64,000 bases of DNA. It comes from an uncultured Bacteroidota bacterium. Its GTDB lineage: Bacteria; Bacteroidota; Bacteroidia; Flavobacteriales; Flavobacteriaceae. The DNA lies in NCBI GenBank assembly GCA_902526075.1, contig CABZJM010000006.1:1-64000 (forward strand). Direction: 5' to 3'. Made by a program: the position numbers and the translations under genes. This document shows, piece after piece, positions 9,038 through 17,026 of the stretch. Every line of letters begins with the position of its first letter. Within the stretch, counting starts at the first letter, position 1. The notes beneath the pieces were generated by a model that saw only the letters and a list, made by a program, of their open reading frames with translations, was not told the origin of the DNA and searched no databases.

Positions 9038-9085
9038 AATATCCTCGTTTCTTACTTGACAAACCCTTAACAACTCACTATCTTT
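9038..9085 (+). promoter_or_regulatory. 48-bp promoter cassette, copy A
   Basis: First of three ungapped 48-bp copies (the others are at 10914-10961 and 22843-22890). Each begins AATATCCTC, carries TTGAC in the middle (9056-9060) and ends with TATCTTT or a variant, which fits the Bacteroidetes -33 TTG / -7 TAnnTTTG promoter. The ATG of a DoxX-like gene follows 25 bases later. Confidence 0.7.
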
Positions 9086-9110
9086 ATTTTAATAATATAA
9101 TTATTTTACT

Positions 9111-9455
9111 ATGGAAAATATTTCAATAGCATTTCAACTAATCGTTGCTATTTCTGTTCTTATCGTTTGGATTTTTAGATATGATAACATTATAGTTGAA
9201 TTTAAGCATTATGGATATCCAGACTTATTAAGAAATTTTGTAGGGGTTGCCAAAACATCAACTTCAACATTATTAATACTTGGATTATGGTATAGTGAAA
9301 TTACAATTTATGCTTCCTTATCAATGGCCTTCTTTATGTTGGGTGCGCAACTTTCTCACATAAAGGTTAAAAATCCTTTTATTAAGTTTGTCCCATCACT
9401 AATATTTTTGATAATGTCTTTATTTATTGCTTTGTTTAATTGTGGCTTAATTTAA
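9111..9455 (+). CDS. DoxX-like membrane protein
   Basis: A 114-residue protein with four predicted helices in the DoxX-like layout: a first helix, a short polar segment with KHYGYPDLLRNFVGVAK, then three further helices (STLLILGLWY, ASLSMAFFMLGAQLSHI, FVPSLIFLIMSLFIALF). Family members are quinone- or stress-linked membrane proteins of unclear function. It opens a three-gene run: its stop overlaps the next ATG by one base (TAATG), and a copy of the 48-bp promoter cassette lies just upstream. Confidence 0.65.
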   Translation: MENISIAFQLIVAISVLIVWIFRYDNIIVEFKHYGYPDLLRNFVGVAKTSTSTLLILGLWYSEITIYASLSMAFFMLGAQLSHIKVKNPFIKFVPSLIFLIMSLFIALFNCGLI

Positions 9456-9790
9456 TGGACGTATTCAATATAATTACAGTTTTCACAGCCATATCCTTTA
9501 TTGCTTATGGTGTTAATTCTTTTATTTCAAATAAAATGATTATGGAATTTGAAAGATGGGGGTTGGGAAAAAGAAGAAAGCAGATTGGCAGTGTTCAACT
9601 AGCCTGTGGTATAGGTATACTAATTGGTTTAAAATTAAATTTAATACTGATTATTAGCTCAGTAATTTTAATAATTATGATGGTTGTAGCTGTTTGTGTT
9701 AGAATTAAAATAAAAGATAATATTTCTGAAATTCTACCTGCTCTGGCCTACCTTATTCTAGGAATAATAATTTTACAACAATCGATATGA
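9455..9790 (+). CDS. DoxX-like membrane protein, second paralogue
   Basis: A 111-residue four-helix membrane protein with the pattern FERWGLGKRRKQIGSVQLACGIGILIGL, close to the DoxX-like family and to the preceding gene in layout. The start at 9455 gives MDVFNIITVF and overlaps the upstream stop by one base. A frame opening at 9440 would add five residues inside the previous gene. Its stop overlaps the ATG of the following 70-residue gene (ATGA). The tandem pair may form a heteromeric membrane unit. Confidence 0.6.
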   Translation: MDVFNIITVFTAISFIAYGVNSFISNKMIMEFERWGLGKRRKQIGSVQLACGIGILIGLKLNLILIISSVILIIMMVVAVCVRIKIKDNISEILPALAYLILGIIILQQSI

Positions 9791-9999
9791 AAGAACCAAA
9801 ATCTCCAAACTTTAATACTTACATCATTTTTACTCTTGTTATCCTTGATGTGTTTTTCTTGTATAATTTAATTCAATACATCCGTTTTGGACTTGATACA
9901 CATTTATATGGGTTTCTTATTTCTTTGGGTGCTGGTATTATTATCCTTATATATCTTTGGAAAAACGGCTACTTTCCAAAACACGAAAAACCTGAATGA
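9787..9999 (+). CDS. Small two-helix membrane protein (70 aa)
   Basis: Translationally coupled to the DoxX-like pair by an ATGA overlap. It has two helices (IIFTLVILDVFFLYNLIQYI and YGFLISLGAGIIILIYLW) and a charged tail (KHEKPE). No family is recognised. The tight coupling suggests that it works with the two preceding membrane proteins. Confidence 0.55.
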   Translation: MKEPKSPNFNTYIIFTLVILDVFFLYNLIQYIRFGLDTHLYGFLISLGAGIIILIYLWKNGYFPKHEKPE

Positions 10000-10030
10000 A
10001 TCAGATTTAAAAAATAAACCCACAAACAAA

Positions 10031-10056
10031 ATGAAAAAAAGCTAATACTATATCCA
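10031..10056 (+). repeat. Decayed leader cassette
   Basis: A remnant of the leader repeat (ATGAAAAAAAGCTAATACTA) with one extra A that shifts the frame. No gene follows it, and it runs into the 3' end of the opposite-strand methyltransferase. Confidence 0.55.
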
Positions 10057-10491
10057 TCTTCTTGTTTTAGTCTTATATAATATATATTCCTTACCAAATT
10101 TATCTGTAAGAAAGATCTCTTCTCTTTTTATTTGAAATCTACTTATCCAACAAACAAAAAGGATAGGTGTTGTAATTGTGAAAATATTTAAATAGAATAT
10201 TGATGTTGACGTAACAATCATCAGCAAACCTAAATACATAGGGTTTCTTGAATACTTATAGATTCCAGAGGTAATGAGTTTATTAACTTTTTTAAACTTT
10301 ATTGGGTCAATTGTAGTTTTTGATTTTATAAACTTAAAAATTGGATAAATTAATATAACCACTCCGATTAAAAGTATAATAAATGAAATTAAGTTTTGAT
10401 TTGGCAAAAGAATTAAATCAATTTTTTTGGATGAATAATAATTGGAAATAATTAAAATAAAAACTAGTAGAGGAGGTGGTATTTTTAACAT
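10048..10491 (-). CDS. Isoprenylcysteine carboxyl methyltransferase-like protein
   Basis: A 147-residue integral membrane methyltransferase of the ICMT/PEMT-like family. Four hydrophobic segments are seen. The conserved C-terminal part has SGIYKYSRNPMYLGLLMI (SAM-site motif RNPMYLG) and REEIFLTDKFGKEYILY followed by KTKTRRWI, matching the family's E-E-x-x-x-x-x-F-G-x-x-Y-x-x-Y pattern. Bacterial members probably methylate lipids or small thiols or acids, and the substrate here is unknown. It is a single gene, between two decayed leader-repeat copies. Confidence 0.8.
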   Translation of the reverse strand: MLKIPPPLLVFILIISNYYSSKKIDLILLPNQNLISFIILLIGVVILIYPIFKFIKSKTTIDPIKFKKVNKLITSGIYKYSRNPMYLGLLMIVTSTSIFYLNIFTITTPILFVCWISRFQIKREEIFLTDKFGKEYILYKTKTRRWI

Positions 10492-10506
10492 TTTTAAACT
10501 ACAAAT

Positions 10507-10530
10507 CTAATACTATTACTATTTATTCCA
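10507..10530 (+). repeat. Leader-cassette fragment without start codon
   Basis: Twenty-four bases (CTAATACTATTACTATTTAT plus TCCA) are identical to the codon 4-11 region of the signal-peptide genes at 20918 and 25246, but there is no ATGAAAAAG before them and no reading frame after. It is a relic just upstream of the methyltransferase start. Confidence 0.6.
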
Positions 10531-10576
10531 ATAGTATTTAGCTAAGATTTTTTTGCAAATCAAAATGATATATAAG

Positions 10577-10762
10577 TTATTTATTTTCCTTGTAGTGCCT
10601 TATAAGTCTTCTTATACCTAAAACAAAATAAATTGAACTAAGTCCAAGAATCCATACTGCCATTGTGGACTGATTCATTTCATCTGGAATATTAAAATAA
10701 ACCAGAATGGAAATAAAACCCATAACTAAATATAATCTGCCAATATTTAATAAACTGTACAT
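10577..10762 (-). CDS. Small two-helix membrane protein (61 aa)
   Basis: Two hydrophobic segments (LYLVMGFISILVYFNI and AVWILGLSSIYFVLGI) and a basic C-terminus (RRLIRHYKENK). This is a common layout for small flavobacterial membrane proteins of unknown function. It may be co-transcribed with the ICMT-like gene 86 bases downstream, with a leader-repeat relic between them. Confidence 0.5.
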   Translation of the reverse strand: MYSLLNIGRLYLVMGFISILVYFNIPDEMNQSTMAVWILGLSSIYFVLGIRRLIRHYKENK

Positions 10763-10876
10763 TAATGATATTTTTGTAATAATTCAAACACAAATTATAT
10801 ACCAGAAATACAACGAGTCTAATCATGCTTTAAGCGACTTTAGGTGATTTTCCATATGGTCACCACTTTTATACGC

Positions 10877-10901
10877 ACTGCCATGTAAGCGCCAAAGTAA
10901 T
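10877..10901 (+). repeat. Partial copy of the 47-bp intergenic repeat
   Basis: Shares ACTGCCATnTAA and GCCAAA with full copies at 15054-15100 and 27570-27616. It sits 12 bases before promoter cassette copy B. Confidence 0.4.
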
Positions 10902-10913
10902 ATAGGGGATATT

Positions 10914-10961
10914 AATATCCTCATTTGTTTCTTGACAAACCCTAAACAACTTGCTATATTG
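10914..10961 (+). promoter_or_regulatory. 48-bp promoter cassette, copy B
   Basis: Aligns without gaps to copies A and C. It starts AATATCCTC, has TTGAC at 10932-10936 and ends CTATATTG. The ATG of the 88-residue gene follows after 24 bases. Confidence 0.7.
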
Positions 10962-10985
10962 CAGATAAATTAAAAATATAGTTAT

Positions 10986-11252
10986 ATGAACTTAATGCTG
11001 ACAGCAAGTTGTAATGATTCTGATGATTTTAAAATAAATGGCTACGATAAAATAAAATCTGAATTTACTGAGTGGTGTGATTCTTCAAAATGTGTTTTTT
11101 GTAAAATTGATGATAAAAATGTTTTAGAACTTTTTTTTGATGTAAACCCGCCAAAACTTAAAGAATGGTTGGCTAAACCCTCCACTCAACAAATTTTTAA
11201 GGAACATAATTTTGTTCCAACAAGATATACTTTTGAGCCATTATCGATGTAA
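10986..11252 (+). CDS. Hypothetical protein (88 aa), possibly a dimeric alpha/beta-barrel fold
   Basis: A soluble 88-residue protein. The C-terminal half (LELFFDVNPPKLKEWLAKPS, then IFKEHNFVPTRYTFEPL) recalls small ferredoxin-like or antibiotic-monooxygenase-like domains in which a strand, a helix and a final strand end in a Y-x-F-x-P-L motif, but this is only a resemblance. Three cysteines lie close together (EWCDSSKCVFCK). The first residues contain TASC, yet the hydrophobic stretch is too short for a lipobox. It is driven by promoter cassette copy B. Confidence 0.55.
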   Translation: MNLMLTASCNDSDDFKINGYDKIKSEFTEWCDSSKCVFCKIDDKNVLELFFDVNPPKLKEWLAKPSTQQIFKEHNFVPTRYTFEPLSM

Positions 11253-11278
11253 TTTTCATAAATAAACTAAGATTCGAT

Positions 11279-11445
11279 ATGAAAAAAAAAATTATAATTC
11301 ATCTTATTGGCATAGTGTTGGGTATTTGCATCTTTTTTATGCATAAGCATTTGGTTTTAACTTTGATGGAGTAACGGGAATAGGACTTCTATTATTAATG
11401 ATTTTATTTGTGTTTTTTTGTCTGTGGTCTATAAAAATCCAATGA
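11279..11445 (+). pseudogene. Broken paralogue of the 55-residue membrane protein at 25690
   Basis: The sequence aligns along its whole length with the intact gene at 25690-25857. Both begin ATG plus ten A, and both carry a segment encoding FGFNFDGVTGIG. Here one T is lost from a T run near 11336-11338, shifting the frame so that translation ends at 11372-11374. A CAA codon has also become TAA, so restoring the frame alone would not repair it. The preceding bases (ATTCGAT) match the leader spacer. Confidence 0.75.
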
Positions 11446-11456
11446 AAAAGGAATAA

Positions 11457-11495
11457 ATGAAAAAACTAATACTAATGCTCTTTAATATATATTAA
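11457..11495 (+). repeat. Leader cassette ending in a 12-residue frame
   Basis: Encodes MKKLILMLFNIY then stop. It has the signal-peptide leader but no mature protein. Similar cut-off copies are at 23463 and 25879, where the leader also runs into FN. Confidence 0.5.
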
Positions 11496-11507
11496 AAGAC
11501 TAAAACA

Positions 11508-11951
11508 ATGAAAAGAAAAGTAAATGCAATTTGGCAAGGAGGTGGAGCAGATGGACAGGGTATATTAACGGCTCAAAGCGGTGCTTTTAATGAAATGCCA
11601 TACAGTTTCAAAACGAGGTTTGAAAATGATAACGGTGTTCTTGGTACAAATCCTGAGGAATTGATCGCTGCAGCTCTTGCAGGTTGTTTTAATATGAAAT
11701 TAAGTTTTGTTTTAAATGAAAACAATTTCCATCCTATTGAATTGAATACAGATGCCATATTAATATTTGAGGATGGTAAAATAGTTGAAATATTGCTGAA
11801 ACTTATTGCAAAAGTACCTGAAATTAGTAAAATTTTATTTGATGAATTTGTGCTCGAAGCAAAAAATAATTGCCCTATCTCAGGAGCTTTAAATTGCAAT
11901 ATTTATGTAAATTCTACATTAGCATCAGAAACTAATAAATACACGATATGA
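11508..11951 (+). CDS. OsmC/Ohr family peroxiredoxin
   Basis: A 147-residue thiol peroxidase expected to reduce organic hydroperoxides in the cytoplasm. Both catalytic cysteines are present: C60 in the helix ELIAAALAGCFNM and C122 in NNCPISGAL. The N-terminal strand region contains the TRFENDNGVLGTNPEEL motif, the GTNPEEL part being typical of OsmC. The stop overlaps the ATG of a lipoprotein gene (ATGA). Confidence 0.88.
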   Translation: MKRKVNAIWQGGGADGQGILTAQSGAFNEMPYSFKTRFENDNGVLGTNPEELIAAALAGCFNMKLSFVLNENNFHPIELNTDAILIFEDGKIVEILLKLIAKVPEISKILFDEFVLEAKNNCPISGALNCNIYVNSTLASETNKYTI

Positions 11952-12970
11952 AAAAACTATTATTTCTTATTATAGCAATTTTTATTTCATTCTCTTGTTC
12001 TAATGAAGCACTGGATGAAAACCAAAATAATGTACAATCATTTGTATTTGTAGCTTGTGAAGGAAACTTTGGAGCAAGTAACGGATCAGTATACTATTTC
12101 AATCAATCTGGAGATATATTTTCAGTAGATAATATTGGAGATATTGTTCAATCCTTAGAGGTTTATAATGACAAACTTTTTGTTATTGTAAATAATAGTC
12201 ATAAAATCATCGCTTACGATATAACGGAAAATGGATTGAGTTTACCTGGGATTGAGGTTTCAACAAATGGATCAAGTCCAAGAGAAATGGTTATAGTTGA
12301 TGATTACTTGTACTTTACTAACTGGAATACAAATGATATTAAAAGATTGAATTTATTTAATTACATAATATCTGATTTTTCAACTCTTGATGGAAAACCT
12401 GAGTCTATTATCCACGATAATGGGAAGCTTTTTGTAGCAATGCAAATGAATAATGATTACTCTGATTCTAATAAAGTTTATCAAATTTCCATTGATACAG
12501 GAACAATAGAAGAAGAGTGGACAGTTGGATTTGGTCCAACCTCGATTATCAAGGACGATAATAATATTTATGTAGCGAATACATATTATGATGAAAATTT
12601 TAATGCATTTTATGGAACATCCAGACTTGATGTAATTAATGATGAAGTAATTATTAATAATTACAATGAGGGTGTAGTTTGTGGGGGCTCAATACATAAA
12701 TTTAGTTCAAGTATTTTTAGATCGTCAGATGGGGGAATAGTCTCATTAGATGAAGATTTAAATTTTATTTCAAATACTAAAATTGGAGACGAAATACCGT
12801 CCCAATTATATTCTACAGAGATAATAAATAATAAAATATATTTTGGTGTTACAAATTTCACAGATATTAACTTGGTAAAAATATATAATTCAAATAATGA
12901 GCTTGAATCTACCTATGAAGTTGGGTTATTCCCTGGTGATTTTGCATATTGGGGGTTTGAAGAAAATTAA
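11948..12970 (+). CDS. Beta-propeller lipoprotein (YncE/DUF5074-like)
   Basis: A 340-residue lipoprotein with its lipobox at IFISFSC (Cys17). Repeated units such as LFVIVNNSHKIIAYDI, LYFTNWNTNDIKRLNL, LFVAMQMNND and IYVANTYYDENFN show a propeller of WD/YncE type. Proteins of this family in Bacteroidetes are surface exposed, often of unknown function, sometimes linked to metal or vitamin uptake. The start overlaps the OsmC stop by four bases, so the two are co-translated. No enzymatic residues can be assigned. Confidence 0.75.
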   Translation: MKKLLFLIIAIFISFSCSNEALDENQNNVQSFVFVACEGNFGASNGSVYYFNQSGDIFSVDNIGDIVQSLEVYNDKLFVIVNNSHKIIAYDITENGLSLPGIEVSTNGSSPREMVIVDDYLYFTNWNTNDIKRLNLFNYIISDFSTLDGKPESIIHDNGKLFVAMQMNNDYSDSNKVYQISIDTGTIEEEWTVGFGPTSIIKDDNNIYVANTYYDENFNAFYGTSRLDVINDEVIINNYNEGVVCGGSIHKFSSSIFRSSDGGIVSLDEDLNFISNTKIGDEIPSQLYSTEIINNKIYFGVTNFTDINLVKIYNSNNELESTYEVGLFPGDFAYWGFEEN

Positions 12971-13084
12971 TTATAAAACACGTAGGAGAATTTATAGTTT
13001 AAATATTTTTTGAAAAATAATAGTTATTTTTTTAACCAAGAAGTTCAAAAGTTTGCTAAATTAATAGGGAGATATATCTATGTT

Positions 13085-14299
13085 TTAATTTTTTATAGAT
13101 GTTACATAAACGGTAAACCCTGATAGGAACGCTACAGCTCCAAAAATCATAAAACTCTGAGAAATCGATAGTCCAGCTCCAATTAGATATCCTCCGATTA
13201 ATGGACTTATTACTGCACCAAATCTGCCTAATCCAATTCCCCATCCAATTCCTGTTGTTCTAAATTCTACAGGGTATATTCTTGCAGCAAATGCATATAG
13301 ACCGACAAACCCACCTTGAATTGTGAAACCCAATACTCCAAAAATAAATAGCATTAAATCAGAATCAATAAAATATCGAATTAGAGTCATCAAGACACAG
13401 GTTAAAATCATAAAAGTTGATATGACTCTTTTGAGCCCAAATTTTGACGAGAAATAACCTTGTGTAATAATACCCAAAAATGCGCCAACATTAAATATTA
13501 TTCCTGAGTAAATACCCAGCTCCAAAGATAAACCCATATCTGTAACCAATTTAGGAATCCAACTAATTAAATAATACAAACAAACAAATGCAGAGAAAAA
13601 AGCAATCCAAAGCTTTAGTGTTTGATCAATATATTTTTTGTTTAATAATTCATTTATGGCAATTTGATCATTATTTTTTTTATATGCTGGTAGGGTCTTT
13701 ATATTTGCAATCTTGAGTTTATCAAAAATCCTATTTATGCGCGAAATTGCATTAATTGGTTGACTCTTAATTAAAAATCCTAAAGACTCAAACAAAAAAT
13801 AATAAACAATAGGTATGAGTAATACAGAGAGGCTGCCAAAAACTATGTAAACATATTGCCAAGAATATTTAAATAAAATGATATTTGATAAATAGCCTGC
13901 TAACATGGCACCGACAGGATATCCAGCTAAAACAAAACTAATCCAAAATTCCTTTGACCTGTCAGGTGTATATTCTGAAACAAGAGAAACAGTACTTGCT
14001 AGCATAGTACCAATTCCTATTCCACTTAAAAATCTTAAAAAAGTTAGTTGAATTATATTTTTAGAGAAAGCAGTGAAGAAAACTCCTAAAGAAATAATTA
14101 TAGTACTAATCAAAATAATTTTTTTCCTACCCAATTTATCAGCATAAGGAGCTAAAAAAAGCGCACCAATTGCCATTCCAAATAAACCAGAGCTAAATAC
14201 AATACCCAATGTCTCAGGGGAAATATCCCAAAAGGAAACGATAGATGGAGCTGTGTATGAAATAACAAGAACATCCATACCATCAATTACATTTAACAA
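13085..14299 (-). CDS. Major facilitator transporter, aromatic acid:H+ symporter-like
   Basis: An MFS transporter of twelve helices. The first segment has NVIDGMDVLVISYTAPSI, matching the D-G-x-D motif of the AAHS/PcaK branch that imports aromatic acids. The loop motif GALFLAPYADKLGRKK and the R-F-L-S-G-I-G-I-G motif are also typical. The coordinates use the TTG at 14299, which removes half of helix 1. Family-like sequence continues upstream in frame to an ATT at 14380 (giving KLKYIKYLIDKKPISSFQL), but no ATG, GTG or TTG is found there. The start may therefore be non-canonical or lost. Confidence 0.78.
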   Translation of the reverse strand: MLNVIDGMDVLVISYTAPSIVSFWDISPETLGIVFSSGLFGMAIGALFLAPYADKLGRKKIILISTIIISLGVFFTAFSKNIIQLTFLRFLSGIGIGTMLASTVSLVSEYTPDRSKEFWISFVLAGYPVGAMLAGYLSNIILFKYSWQYVYIVFGSLSVLLIPIVYYFLFESLGFLIKSQPINAISRINRIFDKLKIANIKTLPAYKKNNDQIAINELLNKKYIDQTLKLWIAFFSAFVCLYYLISWIPKLVTDMGLSLELGIYSGIIFNVGAFLGIITQGYFSSKFGLKRVISTFMILTCVLMTLIRYFIDSDLMLFIFGVLGFTIQGGFVGLYAFAARIYPVEFRTTGIGWGIGLGRFGAVISPLIGGYLIGAGLSISQSFMIFGAVAFLSGFTVYVTSIKN

Positions 14300-14407
14300 A
14301 AAACATATAAAAATAATGGATAATTGAAAAGAAGATATTGGCTTTTTGTCTATTAAATATTTGATATACTTAAGTTTAATTTTTAATCAATTAATTGTAG
14401 ATAAATA

Positions 14408-14437
14408 AAAACCCTCTGCAACTAGCAAGAGGGTTTT
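14408..14437. terminator. Bidirectional terminator
   Basis: A perfect 10-bp stem AAAACCCTCT/AGAGGGTTTT with a 10-base loop. The A and T tracts on either side allow it to act in both directions. It lies just after the fasciclin gene stop on the minus strand. Confidence 0.8.
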
Positions 14438-14458
14438 AATAAGCTTAATTAAATATAA

Positions 14459-14959
14459 TTATTCAGGCATTATCACAGAGTCAATAACATGAATTACTCC
14501 GTTTGTTCCGATCACATCAGTTGCAATCACCTCACTCATATTACCATCTTTATCTTTTAAAAATATTTTATCCCCCTTTGAACTAGCAACAAATTTTTGA
14601 CCATTTAGTGCAGTAAGGCTGGTTTTTCCATAACCATTTTTTAGAGCTTTTGTAATATCGCTGGCCATTAATTTTCCTGAAACAACGTGATACGTTAAAA
14701 TATTTGATAGAACTTTTACATTTTCTGGCTTGAGCAAGTCTGCTAAAGTATCAGAATCAATTTTAGCAAATGCATCATTGTTTGGTGCAAATACAGTAAA
14801 TGGACCCTCTCCACTTAGAGCGCCAACTAAGTCAGCAGCTTTTAATGCTGTTACAAGAGTTGAAAAGTCTTTGTTAGAAACTGCAGCATCAACAACTGTT
14901 TGAGCTGAAATTGTAATAGATATTAACAAAGTAGTGATCGTTAAAATTAGATTTTTCAT
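14459..14959 (-). CDS. Secreted fasciclin (FAS1) domain protein
   Basis: A 166-residue protein with a signal peptide (MKNLILTITTLLISITISAQ) and one full FAS1 domain. The H1 motif is FTVFAPNNDAF (about residues 53-63), the YHVV motif is in NILTYHVVSGKL, and H2 is NGVIHVIDSVIMP at the end. Such proteins mediate adhesion or act at the cell surface. I chose the ATG at 14959 because the signal peptide begins there. An upstream ATG would add 16 residues. It has its own strong terminator. Confidence 0.88.
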   Translation of the reverse strand: MKNLILTITTLLISITISAQTVVDAAVSNKDFSTLVTALKAADLVGALSGEGPFTVFAPNNDAFAKIDSDTLADLLKPENVKVLSNILTYHVVSGKLMASDITKALKNGYGKTSLTALNGQKFVASSKGDKIFLKDKDGNMSEVIATDVIGTNGVIHVIDSVIMPE

Positions 14960-15053
14960 TTTTATATATTTTAAATTGAATTGGTACATAAACAAACTTA
15001 ATGCCAATTTTTATCAAAGTTTTGAAGTGCCAGATGAACTACAACTTTTTTTT

Positions 15054-15100
15054 AGGACTGTCATATAACCGCCCAATAATTGAAACTTTAAGATGTAACT
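15054..15100 (+). repeat. 47-bp intergenic repeat, copy 1
   Basis: Aligns without gaps to 27570-27616 at 39 of 47 positions. Both begin AGGACTG, contain CATATAAC and end TGTAACT. It lies in the gap between two minus-strand genes. Confidence 0.6.
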
Positions 15101-15137
15101 TAAATAAAAAATTAAATCACAATTGTGTATTTTTATT

Positions 15138-15713
15138 TTATGGCACTATAAAAGAACCTTCCCAGTCATTATTAATTTTAACAAAATTAGCTCTTATATG
15201 ACCTTCCCTTCTTAATTGTAATATCTTCATATTAACAGGTCTTAATTCAATTATTGAAAAATGTTTATCATTCAGATCTTTGTCAGTTTTGTGTCCTTTA
15301 TCAATGCTATTAATTGGTGAACCGGGCGGATTTACAGTTGTATAATTTTCAGAACTTTTACCTACAATACCTTGCCAATACTTTTTTGTCAATTCATTTT
15401 TTTGATGAATAGTCGAAACAGTACTAAAGTAGATTTGTAATCCTTGTCTATTATTATAAAATAATAAACCGCAATTGGGGTTTTTTCTTAAATTTTTAAT
15501 TTTTTCACTTCTTACATCTGAGTATACAAGAAGGTTTTGTTCAATGGTTAGTTTTCTAAATACAACCCATCTGGAGAGTGGAGTTTGTTCCTTTACAGTT
15601 GTAAGTACCACGTTTTTAAAAGGGTGTTTTTTTCTAGACGCTACTTTTCTGAGTTCTGAGAAAATAATAAATGGAATTTCTCTAAGGTTGTTGTCAGGAA
15701 AAATAATTGGCAT
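15138..15713 (-). CDS. Pyridoxamine 5'-phosphate oxidase-like FMN protein (Alr4036 type)
   Basis: A 191-residue FMN-binding split-barrel protein. It shows the PNPOx pattern: LTTVKEQTPLSRWVVFRKLT (substrate-side strand), NLLVYSDVRSEKIKNLRKNP with the conserved R-S-x-K, and GLLFYNNRQGLQIYFSTV. The C-terminal LRPVNMKILQLRREGHIRA matches the Alr4036 subgroup, which differs from true PdxH. A role in flavin-linked redox chemistry is likely and the substrate is unknown. A small gene overlaps its 5' end by 20 bases on the same strand. Confidence 0.78.
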   Translation of the reverse strand: MPIIFPDNNLREIPFIIFSELRKVASRKKHPFKNVVLTTVKEQTPLSRWVVFRKLTIEQNLLVYSDVRSEKIKNLRKNPNCGLLFYNNRQGLQIYFSTVSTIHQKNELTKKYWQGIVGKSSENYTTVNPPGSPINSIDKGHKTDKDLNDKHFSIIELRPVNMKILQLRREGHIRANFVKINNDWEGSFIVP

Positions 15714-15897
15714 TTAAGTTAGTTATCTTAATTTGTTTTTTTGTAAGATGATACAAAAGATTGTTCTTGTATCTTCTATTTCTTCGTGTAGCTTTTTTCT
15801 TATTTGCCCTTTTTAAATATCTTTTATCAAAAACAACCCACTCAAGGTCTGTTGCTCTATCAATGTTAATATAATCATCAGTGTATGTTCTTTTCAT
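15694..15897 (-). CDS. Small basic protein (67 aa), unknown function
   Basis: A 67-residue frame, very basic in the middle (KRYLKRANKKKATRRNRRYK), starting MKRTYTDDYINIDRATDLEW. It overlaps the start of the PNPOx-like gene by 20 bases, which fits coupled translation. The charge suggests nucleic-acid binding, but no family is recognised, and low-complexity lysine/arginine frames can arise by chance in AT-rich DNA. Confidence 0.35.
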   Translation of the reverse strand: MKRTYTDDYINIDRATDLEWVVFDKRYLKRANKKKATRRNRRYKNNLLYHLTKKQIKITNLNANYFS

Positions 15898-16044
15898 ATT
15901 ATGTAAAACAATTATACTATAATCAACAAATGTTCCGAATTGTAATTTAATATTAATAATTTGCGAAACAAATACTTTAGTTAAAAACAGTATTTAGTTG
16001 ATTAATGGGCTTGGTTTATTTAATTATAACAAAGAAACAAAAAA

Positions 16045-16075
16045 ATGAAAAAAGCTAATACTATTAATATTTATC
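16045..16075 (+). repeat. Frameshifted leader cassette
   Basis: ATGAAAAAAGCTAATACTAT matches the leader repeat with one extra A, so the signal-peptide frame is lost. It precedes the methyltransferase ATG by 46 bases but does not encode part of it. Confidence 0.5.
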
Positions 16076-16093
16076 ACTCTTATTTATTGCTAA

Positions 16094-17023
16094 ATGATCA
16101 AAATTAATAATTGTCCTGTGTGTGGATCAACTTCTTTAAGATCCTATATTAAGACAACCTCTCAAATGCACCATGATGATAGTCTATTTAATTTTGATAA
16201 ATGCAATAAGTGTGATTTTGTTTTTCTAAATCCGAGATTAAAATTTGAAGATTTGAAAAACTACTATTCGTCTAATTACTTACCATATCGTGGCGCAAAG
16301 GCTTGGGGAAAATTTGAATGGTTTGTCTCACAAAGTCAAAAAAAACTAGATTTAAGGAGGGTAAAAGCAATAAAAGATATTCAAAGTCTTGGTAAAGAGT
16401 CGGTAATCTTAGATATTGGCTGTGGAAACCCTACTTTTCTAAAAGCTTGTCAACAAAAATTAAATTGTAAAACAATTGGAATTGACTTTAACGATGCAGG
16501 TTGGAGAAATCAATTAAATAGCTTTAAAAAAATTGATTTAAGAGTTGGTGAGGTCAAAGATTTACCAGCCGATCTTCATCCAGATGTAATTACAATGTGG
16601 CATTATCTTGAACACGATTATAATCCTATTAGAAGCTTAAAGTCATTAAAAAAAATCTCCAAACCATCCACTAAGCTAATAATAGAGGTTCCTAATTTTA
16701 ACTCTTCAAGTAGAAAAAAATATGCGAAAAACTGGGCTGGCTGGCACACACCTAGACACCTGTCGTTATTCTCACCCAAAAATATTCAACTGTTACTAAA
16801 AAAAAGTAGGTGGAACATTTCTAAAGTTTTTACATATGGAACTATGGATCCTTATTTACTATACTGGATGAGTGAAATGGAAAAAAAAGGGATAGACTGG
16901 GATAAGAATATGGAAGAAGAATTTATTGGTTTTGTATTCGGAATGATTAAATTTTTTCCTTTCAAATTTTACGAAAAAAAATCCTCACTAGGCATTATGA
17001 CGATTATTGCGAATTCAAAATAA
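16094..17023 (+). CDS. Class I SAM methyltransferase with N-terminal zinc ribbon
   Basis: A 309-residue cytoplasmic methyltransferase. Residues 7-40 form a zinc ribbon (CPVC ... CNKC). The SAM-binding motif VILDIGCGNPTFL follows near residues 112-124, then GIDFND for the acidic ribose contact and MWHYLEHDYNP in the UbiG-like motif. This combination is common among enzymes that methylate sugars or secondary metabolites. It is convergent with the carotenoid genes with only 3 bases between the stops. A link to carotenoid or glycolipid modification is possible but not shown. Confidence 0.78.
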   Translation: MIKINNCPVCGSTSLRSYIKTTSQMHHDDSLFNFDKCNKCDFVFLNPRLKFEDLKNYYSSNYLPYRGAKAWGKFEWFVSQSQKKLDLRRVKAIKDIQSLGKESVILDIGCGNPTFLKACQQKLNCKTIGIDFNDAGWRNQLNSFKKIDLRVGEVKDLPADLHPDVITMWHYLEHDYNPIRSLKSLKKISKPSTKLIIEVPNFNSSSRKKYAKNWAGWHTPRHLSLFSPKNIQLLLKKSRWNISKVFTYGTMDPYLLYWMSEMEKKGIDWDKNMEEEFIGFVFGMIKFFPFKFYEKKSSLGIMTIIANSK

Positions 17024-17026
17024 TTT

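Noticed and set aside
15001-15201. A 66-residue plus-strand frame
   Set aside because: It runs across the intergenic 47-bp repeat and into the 3' end of the PNPOx-like gene on the other strand, with no signal, membrane pattern or family features.
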